From Flavobacteriales bacterium (lineage in GTDB: Bacteria > Bacteroidota > Bacteroidia > Flavobacteriales_D > Crocinitomicaceae), in the NCBI GenBank assembly GCA_009926905.1, contig RFNX01000529.1:1-7344 (forward strand): a DNA stretch of 7,344 nt, written 5' to 3'. Shown here piece by piece: positions 1-7,248 of the stretch. Every line of letters begins with the position of its first letter. Position 1 is the stretch's first letter. The position numbers and the translations under genes were made by a program. Under the pieces are notes generated by a model that was given only the letters and a program-made list of their open reading frames with translations, was not told the origin of the DNA and searched no databases.

Positions 1-511
1 AAAAGGTGTAGTTTTTATCCGCTTCACAACGAATAATGTCTTCAATTTCAACGATGTGAATGCTTTCTTGCGTTTTTAAAACCAATTTACGTTTCGCATT
101 AGGAATCATATTTTGTTGCAAGGCTAAAAGCTGTTGTTCATCCACTTTTTTATTTATTGTCGAAAGTGCTCTTGAAATTGACGTTTTCAACTCTTCAGAA
201 TCGATTGGTTTTAAGATATAATCCAAAGCACTAAACTTAATTGCTTGAATGGCAAATTGCTGAAAAGCAGTTATAAAAATAACTTCAAAATTTTTGATTG
301 TGAGCGATTTCAACACATCAAAACCAGTGCCGTCGGGCATTTGAATATCGAGAATAACTAAATCAGGCTGAATGTGATTAATTGCATCAATGCCAGATTC
401 AACATCGTGACCATCTGTGAAAACTTCCACGTGAAATTGAAACGAATCAATCAAACGTTTGATAAATTCCCTAGTTGGTTTTTCATCGTCAATAACCAGA
501 ATTTTTTTCAT
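1..511 (-). CDS. LytTR-family response regulator (C-terminus cut by window edge)
   Basis: Cytoplasmic transcription regulator, probably phosphorylated by the kinase encoded just upstream. The ATG at 511-509 opens with MKKILVIDDE, a typical receiver start, and 170 codons are visible before the edge. The receiver domain (about residues 1-120) has the acidic pair D8/D9, phosphoacceptor D55 in LVILDIQMPDGTGFDVL, the switch Thr T81 and Lys K101 followed by Pro, so it looks fully competent. After a linker, residues from about 142 (RKLVLKTQES, then VEIEDIIRCEADKNYTF) match the first strands of a LytTR DNA-binding domain. The family is usually about 240-250 residues, so roughly 70-80 C-terminal residues lie outside the window. 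The start is 11 nt after the kinase stop, behind an A-rich stretch (CTGAAAAAGAA) rather than a true Shine-Dalgarno, which fits Bacteroidota. The partner assignment comes from adjacency and family pairing. Target genes are unknown. Confidence 0.93.
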   Translation of the reverse strand, partial: MKKILVIDDEKPTREFIKRLIDSFQFHVEVFTDGHDVESGIDAINHIQPDLVILDIQMPDGTGFDVLKSLTIKNFEVIFITAFQQFAIQAIKFSALDYILKPIDSEELKTSISRALSTINKKVDEQQLLALQQNMIPNAKRKLVLKTQESIHIVEIEDIIRCEADKNYTF

Positions 512-522
512 TTCTTTTTCAG

Positions 523-2700
523 TTAAATGTTTTCGTTATGCAAAGGAAGAAGTATCGTAACAATCGTGCCAGTCTCTTTTTCTTTATCAAAATCCTCTAT
601 TTCAACGCTTCCTTTTGTGCTGAATTTTAAGTTAATGATATCGATTCGTTCTTTGGTTATATTTATTGCCATACTTTTGTGTGATTTCGCTTTTTTCGTT
701 TTCTTCGCACCTTTTCTACCAACACCGTTATCCGCGATTTCAATTTTCATCATTCCGTTGAACGCTGTAAATTTAATGCTTATTTTACCATCTACCAAAG
801 TATGCAATTGTCCATGTTCGATTGCATTTTCCACAAAAGGTTGCGTTATCATTGGTGGAACCATCGCATTACTAGAAATTAACGCATCATCGATTTCTAA
901 GGAATAATTGAATCTATTTTCAAAACGCATTTTTTGTGCTTGTAAGTACTTTTCAAGAATTTCTGCTTCGAGCTCCATATCAATGAATTCTTTTGGCGAA
1001 TTCTCTAAAATCAAACGCATTAAACGTGAAAAGTTAACCAAAAACTGTGATGATTTTTCTGGTTCATTCGAATAAATATAACTCTGAATCACGGACATTG
1101 CGTTGAAAATAAAATGTGGGTTCATTTGTGAACGCAACAATGATTGAGACAATTCCATTTCACGCTGCTTTTGTTTTAACTCTAGTTGGCGCGACCTTAA
1201 CATATTGAAAATGAAACCAAAAATTACCAAAACGGCAAAAATTATGATGATATAAAGTTGTCGATCGCGCTTCAAATTAAAAATCATTTGTTCTTGCTGC
1301 TGCTGCTTTATGGCTTCTTTTTGATATAAAATAACACGTTCACGCTTTTCTCGAAGATTTTGCTCGGTCATTCTTTCAACTGCTGCTGAAGCTTTTAAAG
1401 TTGAATTCTGTTCTAAGATTTCAGAATATCTCAACTCAAATTCTAAGGCTTTTTTGGCTTGATTTTTTCTTATATAAAGCGTACTCAATAACTTATAAGT
1501 TGACAAATACTTTATTTCATTTACTTGCTGGTTTTCAATTCCATGAAGTGTTTTATTCAAATAAAATTCAGCCAATTTCAAATCATTTCTTTGTAAATAA
1601 AGTGCTCCTAAATCCTTATTTACTTCCAATGTAAGTAGAAAATCTCCAGAATTTTCAAAGTATTTTAGTGCTTTCTGAAAATAATTTAAAGCCTGAATGA
1701 ATTGCTTTTTTTGACTAAAAATTAACGCACTTAAATGTGCACATTTTCCCAAATTAGATTGGTCGCTAAAAAATTTAAAAAATCGCTCTGCTTTTTTTAT
1801 CTCTTCAATGGACTGATTGTAGTTTTTTGTTTCAAAATTAATTCTTGCGCTAAGAAGTTTACAGCATGCTAAACTTCGTTCATCTTTTAATCTTACAGAA
1901 AGATTAATTGAACTTTTCAAATAAATAAACGCCACATCGTAATTACCAACTAATAGCGAATAGTTTGCTATTTCTCGAAATGCAAGTGCTTGATAATAAA
2001 GATTTTTATCTTCTTCCGCCAAATGCAACAACTGCAGTTGTTTGTTAACAGCACCTTCATAATTTTCAAAAAATGCGAAAGCAAAAGCATTCTTATTGAG
2101 AGCTTCCAATAAGGTTTGCTTTAAATCGGAGCGTTTTGCATAATTGATGCATTTGTTAACACAAATAAATGTAGAATCCTTTTTATTTTGATTGGCATAA
2201 ATCCGTATTAATAGAGCGTAAGTTTCTGAAGTAAACCTGTTTTTGCGCAGATTTTCAACTAGTTTTAAATCCTTAAATGCCTTCGATTTAGCTAATTCAT
2301 AGTTCCTTTGGAGAATATAATTTTCAATTTGAAGTAAATTATAGCGATGATTGGTTTCAAAATCTAAGTTAAAATTTGCGTTCTTTAAATAATTCAAATG
2401 TTGCTTATAAAATCCTATATTTCTATGTTTTAGTTCATGTTCTGCTAGCAAAAAATGAATGCGATTTTTTATTTCTAAAGTGGTTGTTTTTTTCAGTTCT
2501 AACTTTAATTGTTCAATACCTTCGTCCCATTTTTTTAAATCATGTGTCGAATAAAAGTTATTCAACTGCTCTAAATGATAAATGCGCTTCGAAGTCGATT
2601 TTGATGTTTTATAATTCTCAATCAACTGTTGTTCTTCATTTGTAGAAGCAATGAAGCAAGAGCAGAAAAATAAAAAAAATAAAAACAGAACAAACTTCAT
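523..2700 (-). CDS. TPR-containing LytS-type sensor histidine kinase
   Basis: Membrane sensor kinase that should autophosphorylate on His and pass phosphate to the regulator encoded 11 nt downstream. Layout of the 725 residues: hydrophobic signal peptide about 1-20 (Phe/Leu-rich, C13 and C15, no convincing lipobox); helical TPR-like repeats about 120-425, clearest around 238-268, 276-308, 319-352, 358-389 and 398-425; charged coiled coil about 430-480 with a Q466-Q469 run; one membrane helix 481-500; short linker; His_kinase domain with H529 in MNPHFIFNAM; HATPase with N-box N625 in PFVENAIEHG, G1 box D657-G661 (DNGVG) and the closing GT at 711-712. The ATP lid (662-677) is Lys-rich. The TPR part is predicted to be periplasmic and the kinase cytoplasmic. 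The start is the ATG 3 nt after the dnaE stop (TGATGCATG), suggesting translational coupling; the signal peptide directly after this ATG supports it. The signal sensed is unknown. Confidence 0.95.
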   Translation of the reverse strand: MKFVLFLFFLFFCSCFIASTNEEQQLIENYKTSKSTSKRIYHLEQLNNFYSTHDLKKWDEGIEQLKLELKKTTTLEIKNRIHFLLAEHELKHRNIGFYKQHLNYLKNANFNLDFETNHRYNLLQIENYILQRNYELAKSKAFKDLKLVENLRKNRFTSETYALLIRIYANQNKKDSTFICVNKCINYAKRSDLKQTLLEALNKNAFAFAFFENYEGAVNKQLQLLHLAEEDKNLYYQALAFREIANYSLLVGNYDVAFIYLKSSINLSVRLKDERSLACCKLLSARINFETKNYNQSIEEIKKAERFFKFFSDQSNLGKCAHLSALIFSQKKQFIQALNYFQKALKYFENSGDFLLTLEVNKDLGALYLQRNDLKLAEFYLNKTLHGIENQQVNEIKYLSTYKLLSTLYIRKNQAKKALEFELRYSEILEQNSTLKASAAVERMTEQNLREKRERVILYQKEAIKQQQQEQMIFNLKRDRQLYIIIIFAVLVIFGFIFNMLRSRQLELKQKQREMELSQSLLRSQMNPHFIFNAMSVIQSYIYSNEPEKSSQFLVNFSRLMRLILENSPKEFIDMELEAEILEKYLQAQKMRFENRFNYSLEIDDALISSNAMVPPMITQPFVENAIEHGQLHTLVDGKISIKFTAFNGMMKIEIADNGVGRKGAKKTKKAKSHKSMAINITKERIDIINLKFSTKGSVEIEDFDKEKETGTIVTILLPLHNENI

Positions 2701-2703
2701 GCA

Positions 2704-5700
2704 TCAATTCAAATTAAATTCTAAGTCTAATTTAGACAATTCTTTAAGTAAATCATTACTTGGATTCACTTTCACAGTCCGCGAAGGCATTTCAACTTCC
2801 GTTCCTTCAGTTGGATCATAAACAATAAAGTTAATTTGACAATTTCCAATATTCGAAGTAAACAATTCATTCAACTTATCTATCAATAAATGGTCTAAGT
2901 TTTTTGTTGAAATTTTCAATCGAATGCTTTTCGTTCGTTTGTCTCGTAATTCGTGCAAAAGTTCGACGGCATTCAAAACAAATTCTGGCTCTTTTCGATT
3001 ACGTGGTACATCAATCCTACCTTTCAAAACTAAAAAAGCGCCCGGTTCAGCGAAATGTTTGAACCGCAAATAGTTTTCATTAAATATGTTAAGTCTATGG
3101 GAATCATTGTAATCTTCTATTGTAATCGTACAAAACGGATCACCCTTTTTTGTCAATCTATGTTCACTTTGTGAAACTACAACTGCAATTGAAAGGTCTT
3201 TCCCTAAATGATTGGGTAGTTCATGCAACATGGAAACAGTTCCTTTGCAAAACGATTCGATTTCCAATTTAAAATCGTCTAATGGATGTCCAGAAATAAA
3301 AATTCCTACGACCTCTTTTTCGCGATTCAATTTATAAATACTTGGCCATTCGTCGCATTTTGGAACTGTTGGTTCAGGCATAGCAGTTCCCGTCGATTCT
3401 CCGAACATGGACGCTTGTGCAGAAGATTGTGATTCTTGAAAGCTTGCGCCATATTTCACTGCGTTCTCCAAAAATGTTTTCCCACTTGAATCGGCTGCGA
3501 AATATTGTGCTCGATGCACATTTTCAAAGGAATCAAAGCCGCCTGCATAAGCCAAACTTTCGAATGCGCGTTTGTTACAAATCCTAAGATTCACACGTTT
3601 TGTCAAGTCAAAAATTGATTGAAAAGGAGCGATTTGGCGTTCAGTTACGATAGCATCAATCGGCGCACTTCCCAAACCTTTTATGGCTCCTAATCCAAAG
3701 CGAATCGCACCTTCTTTATTTACTGTAAATGCGTAATTTGACTCATTAATGTCAGGTCCTAAAACAGGAACTCCCATACGCTTACACTCTTCCATAAAGA
3801 ACGAAACTTGCTTGATATCGTTCATGTTATTACTCAAAACAGACGCCATGTATTCAGCAGGGAAATTTGCTTTTAAATAAGCTGTTTGGTAAGCAACCCA
3901 CGCATAACATGTTGAATGCGACTTATTAAAAGCATACGATGCAAATGCCTCCCAGTCTTTCCAGATTTTTTCCAATTTCGTAACATCGTGTCCTTTTGCT
4001 TGACCACGTTCCAAGAAAATCGGTTTCATTTTATCCAAGGTTGGGCGGTCTTTTTTACCCATCGCTTTACGCAAGGTATCTGCATCACCTTTTGTAAAAT
4101 CACTCAATCGCTGCGAAAGCAACATAACTTGCTCTTGGTAAACAGTAATTCCGTAGGTTTCTTTCAAGTTATCTTCGCAATCCGCCAAATCGTAAACAAT
4201 TTCTTCTTCACCGTGTTTTCGTTTGATAAATGAAGGAATGTATTCAATTGGACCAGGTCGATATAAAGCATTCATTGCAATTAAATCGGCAAATTTTGTT
4301 GGCTTAAGGTCTTTCAAATATTTTTGCATACCCGGTGACTCGTATTGGAAAATACCAACGGTGTCGCCTCGCTGAAAAAGTTCATACGTTTTTTCGTCTT
4401 CGATAGGAAAATTATCAGGATCCAAGTCGATTCCTTTAGTTGCTTTGACGTACTTAACAGCTTCTTTGATTAAAGTCAAGGTTTTCAAACCAAGGAAGTC
4501 CATTTTCAACAAACCAGCTGATTCCGCAACGGAGTTATCGTATTGCGTACAAACCATATCTGAATCTTTTGCTGTAGCAACAGGAACAAAATTGGTCAAA
4601 TCATCCGGCGTGATTATAACTCCACAAGCATGGATTCCTGTATTTCGAACAGAGCCTTCAATTTCTCTTGCACGTCTTAAAACCTGACCTTGCAGATCAT
4701 TTCCTTCCGCAATTCTTCTTAATTCTCGGGCGTTGGCAACCTCATCTTGATTTCGCAGTTCATCGACCAATTCTTCTTCCTTGAAGCCAAATAGTTTTTT
4801 CAGAGAAATATCAGGAATCAATTTTGCCAATCTATCTGCTTCAGGCAATGACAAATTCATTACACGAGAAGCATCACGAACAGCTGATTTTGCGGCCATA
4901 GTTCCATAGGTAATGATTTGCGCCACTTGATTTGCACCGTATTTATCGATTACATAATCAATCACTCGACCACGACCTTCATCGTCAAAGTCAATATCGA
5001 TGTCAGGCATTGAAATACGATCTGGATTCAAGAAACGCTCAAATAGTAAATCGTATTTGATTGGGTCAACGTTTGTGATTCCAGTACAATACGCAACAAC
5101 TGAACCAGCTGCTGAACCTCGACCGGGACCAACGGAAACGCCCATATCTCTAGCTGCTTGACAAAAATCTTGAACAATCAAAAAGTATCCAGGATAACCC
5201 GTTTTTTCAACTGTTGCCAACTCAAAATCAATTCTATCTTTAATTTCATCCGTTAATTCTGGGTAACGTTTTTTTGCCCCATCATAAGTCAAATGACGTA
5301 AGTAATTGTTTTCACCGCGTTTACCGCCATCAATTTCATCTTGTGGATCTGTAAATTCAGAAGGAATATCGAACGCAGGCAATAATACATTTCTTGCTAA
5401 AGCATAATGCTCACATTTACCAATAATTTCAGCCACATTTTCAATAGCTTCTGGCAAATCTGTGAACAATGAAATCATCTCGTCTTTTGACTTGAAATAA
5501 TATTCATCATTTTCCAATCCAAAACGAAAACCACGTCCTCTACCCTTTTGTGTTTCAACCAGTTCGTTGTCCTTAACACAAAGTAAAACATCGTGCGCTT
5601 CGGCATCTGAACGATTGATGTAAAAAGTATTATTTGTTGCTACAATTTTTACGTTGTGTTTGCGCGCCAAATTTACCAAAGTAGCATTCACTCGATCTTC

Positions 5701-7248
5701 AACATCTAAATTGTGGCGGCTCAATTCGATGTAAAAATCTTCTCCAAATTGCTCTTTCCACCACAAAAGTGCTTCTTCTGCTTGGGTCTCACCGACGTTC
5801 ATTATCAAATTTGGAATTTCGCCATAGAGATTTCCTGAAAGCACAATTAAATCATTTTTGTAAGTCTCGATTGCTTGTTTATCAATTCTAGGAACGTAAT
5901 ACATTCCTTTCGTATAAGCAATTGAGGCTAATTTGATTAAGTTTTGATATCCCGCTTTGTTCTTCGCAAGAATTACGATTTGATAACCGTTATCTTTTTG
6001 AGTTTTATCGTTTAGATTTTTACAAACATTAAATTCGCAACCGATGATTGGCAACAATTCCTTTTTTTTAAAAACTTCTCCTTTTTCCTCTGCTTCAGCG
6101 CGTTCTTTTTTTAAGCTTGAATTATAGGCACTTGCAGCCTTTTCGAAATGAAAGGCGGCCATCATATTTCCAGTATCGGTTAAGGCTACTGCTTCCATTC
6201 CATGTTTCGAAGCGGCATTAATTAGTTCTTTTACTTCAGAAGTTGATTGTAAAATTGAATACTGAGAATGATTATGAAGGTGGCCAAAAGAAAGATTCTT
6301 TAATCCAACTAATTGTTCATCAGATACAACATTGATTTGTTTTTCTTGTGGTTTTTGCGCCTCTCGTATTTTCTTGCTTTCCTCTTTGAGATTGGTGTGC
6401 GTTAAGCCAATTGTTTGAATTAATTCAGGATTATTTCGTTTGAAAGCTTCAAAAAATCCAGCTTCTTGCATCAATTCTTTAAGCGTATAATGCTCTTTTC
6501 GAATCAATTCCAGAAAACAGCGAGTCGTTGCCTCTACGTCGGCCGTTGCATTGTGTGCCTCTGCAAAGGTTTCATTGAATAATGAGCTGTGTAACTCACC
6601 TAAAGTTGGGAATTTTTGTTTGCGCATTTCTTGATAAATCTCCAAACGATTCTCAAACGAAACTTGTCCCCAATTTTGGTAATTTGTTCTTAAATCTAAA
6701 ATTGCTTTTGGCGCAGGATAACTTTTAAAAAACTGACTTTCAATTTCAGGTTGACCATTTACGAGAATGGGTTTATCGTATTTATCAGTTTTGTTTCTGC
6801 CGTTGTCACCATTTGTAAAGAAGTCGATTAAGGCAACCAATTTCGCAGATTCTTCTGTACAGGTATCTAAAACAGGCAGAGTTAGCGGCGTTTCTTCTCC
6901 TACTCTAACAAATTCACATCCTAGAACATTAACGTCGAATTTTAAATTATGACCAACAATAAACGTTGCTTTTTGAAGCACTTTTTTGAAAAGGAAAAGC
7001 ACATCTTCTAATTCTTCTCCTCCTAATTGCGCTAATTCAGTGGAGATTCCATGCACACCTTCTGCTTCAATTGGAATATTAAAGCCATTTGGTTTGATCA
7101 AAAAATCCTGATGTTCGATGACACTTCCAAGTTCATCATGTAGCTGCCAAGCCAACTGAACGACACGCGGCCAATTGTCTGTATCGGTTATTGGTGCATT
7201 GAAATTCTTTGGAAGTCCAGTGGTTTCGGTGTCGAATATTAAGAACAT
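2704..7248 (-). CDS. dnaE: DNA polymerase III alpha subunit with fused N-terminal DnaQ-type exonuclease
   Basis: Replicative polymerase of the chromosomal replisome, 1514 aa against about 1160 for E. coli DnaE; the extra length is mostly the N-terminal exonuclease. Residues 1-250 are a DEDDh 3'-5' exonuclease: D6 and E8 (FDTETTGL), D105 (GHNLKFD), H232 and D237 (HNATADVEAT), with an unusual insertion at about 134-213. The PHP domain is about 321-545 (HLHNHSQYS), with most metal ligands replaced. The C-family polymerase core includes PGRGSAAGS (708-716), catalytic D751 and D753 (PDIDIDF), third Asp D917 (KMDFLGL), RPGPIEYIPSF and FNKSHSTCYAWVAYQTAY. An HhH segment lies near 1183-1205, a beta-clamp motif QASMF at 1278-1282 and an OB fold at about 1350-1430. 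No intein is seen. The start is firm: an in-frame TAA lies seven codons upstream at 7269-7267, and this ATG is the first possible start after it. Confidence 0.98.
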   Translation of the reverse strand: MFLIFDTETTGLPKNFNAPITDTDNWPRVVQLAWQLHDELGSVIEHQDFLIKPNGFNIPIEAEGVHGISTELAQLGGEELEDVLFLFKKVLQKATFIVGHNLKFDVNVLGCEFVRVGEETPLTLPVLDTCTEESAKLVALIDFFTNGDNGRNKTDKYDKPILVNGQPEIESQFFKSYPAPKAILDLRTNYQNWGQVSFENRLEIYQEMRKQKFPTLGELHSSLFNETFAEAHNATADVEATTRCFLELIRKEHYTLKELMQEAGFFEAFKRNNPELIQTIGLTHTNLKEESKKIREAQKPQEKQINVVSDEQLVGLKNLSFGHLHNHSQYSILQSTSEVKELINAASKHGMEAVALTDTGNMMAAFHFEKAASAYNSSLKKERAEAEEKGEVFKKKELLPIIGCEFNVCKNLNDKTQKDNGYQIVILAKNKAGYQNLIKLASIAYTKGMYYVPRIDKQAIETYKNDLIVLSGNLYGEIPNLIMNVGETQAEEALLWWKEQFGEDFYIELSRHNLDVEDRVNATLVNLARKHNVKIVATNNTFYINRSDAEAHDVLLCVKDNELVETQKGRGRGFRFGLENDEYYFKSKDEMISLFTDLPEAIENVAEIIGKCEHYALARNVLLPAFDIPSEFTDPQDEIDGGKRGENNYLRHLTYDGAKKRYPELTDEIKDRIDFELATVEKTGYPGYFLIVQDFCQAARDMGVSVGPGRGSAAGSVVAYCTGITNVDPIKYDLLFERFLNPDRISMPDIDIDFDDEGRGRVIDYVIDKYGANQVAQIITYGTMAAKSAVRDASRVMNLSLPEADRLAKLIPDISLKKLFGFKEEELVDELRNQDEVANARELRRIAEGNDLQGQVLRRAREIEGSVRNTGIHACGVIITPDDLTNFVPVATAKDSDMVCTQYDNSVAESAGLLKMDFLGLKTLTLIKEAVKYVKATKGIDLDPDNFPIEDEKTYELFQRGDTVGIFQYESPGMQKYLKDLKPTKFADLIAMNALYRPGPIEYIPSFIKRKHGEEEIVYDLADCEDNLKETYGITVYQEQVMLLSQRLSDFTKGDADTLRKAMGKKDRPTLDKMKPIFLERGQAKGHDVTKLEKIWKDWEAFASYAFNKSHSTCYAWVAYQTAYLKANFPAEYMASVLSNNMNDIKQVSFFMEECKRMGVPVLGPDINESNYAFTVNKEGAIRFGLGAIKGLGSAPIDAIVTERQIAPFQSIFDLTKRVNLRICNKRAFESLAYAGGFDSFENVHRAQYFAADSSGKTFLENAVKYGASFQESQSSAQASMFGESTGTAMPEPTVPKCDEWPSIYKLNREKEVVGIFISGHPLDDFKLEIESFCKGTVSMLHELPNHLGKDLSIAVVVSQSEHRLTKKGDPFCTITIEDYNDSHRLNIFNENYLRFKHFAEPGAFLVLKGRIDVPRNRKEPEFVLNAVELLHELRDKRTKSIRLKISTKNLDHLLIDKLNELFTSNIGNCQINFIVYDPTEGTEVEMPSRTVKVNPSNDLLKELSKLDLEFNLN
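2710..2739 (-). promoter_or_regulatory. Candidate internal promoter for the two-component pair
   Basis: Inside the last codons of dnaE, the minus strand reads TTG (2739-2737), 19 nt, then TTAATTTG (2717-2710), which matches 7 of 8 positions of the Bacteroidota -7 element TAnnTTTG at the usual distance from the -33 TTG. The element ends 9 nt before the kinase ATG, so a transcript from it would have a very short leader. The region is A+T-rich and coding, so chance is a real alternative. Confidence 0.25.
2725..2737. repeat. 13-nt inverted repeat at the 3' end of dnaE
   Basis: GTCTAA, one central base, TTAGAC: two perfect 6-nt arms. It lies in the spacer of the candidate internal promoter, where a dimeric repressor could bind. 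It also encodes part of the DnaE C-terminus (around SKLD), and the arms are too short and A+T-rich for a terminator; no T-tract follows on the minus strand. The direct-repeat form typical of LytTR sites is not seen here. Confidence 0.3.

Noticed and set aside
512..522. Possible terminator or regulatory gap between kinase and regulator
   Set aside because: Only 11 nt, A-rich, with no inverted repeat; it fits a ribosome-loading spacer in an operon.
527..907. 126-codon open frame on the plus strand opposite the kinase catalytic domain
   Set aside because: It is antisense to well-conserved His_kinase/HATPase codons, its product is a biased Ile/Leu/Phe/Ser-rich string with no recognisable domain, and no start signal stands out.
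1288..1305. CAG/CAA repeat (four Gln codons) in the kinase
   Set aside because: Only four units in a Gln/Glu/Lys-rich coiled coil; low-complexity coding, not a meaningful microsatellite.
3916..4233. 105-codon open frame on the plus strand inside dnaE
   Set aside because: It is antisense to the conserved polymerase core, which accounts for the sequence; the Phe/Cys-rich product resembles no family I know.
4445..4687. 80-codon open frame on the plus strand inside dnaE
   Set aside because: It lies opposite the conserved palm and finger codons (around the D917 motif) and has no independent sign of coding.
2704..7248. Intein or second polymerase fused in the long dnaE
   Set aside because: The extra length is explained by the N-terminal exonuclease and its insertion; the polymerase motifs run through without interruption and no intein blocks are seen.
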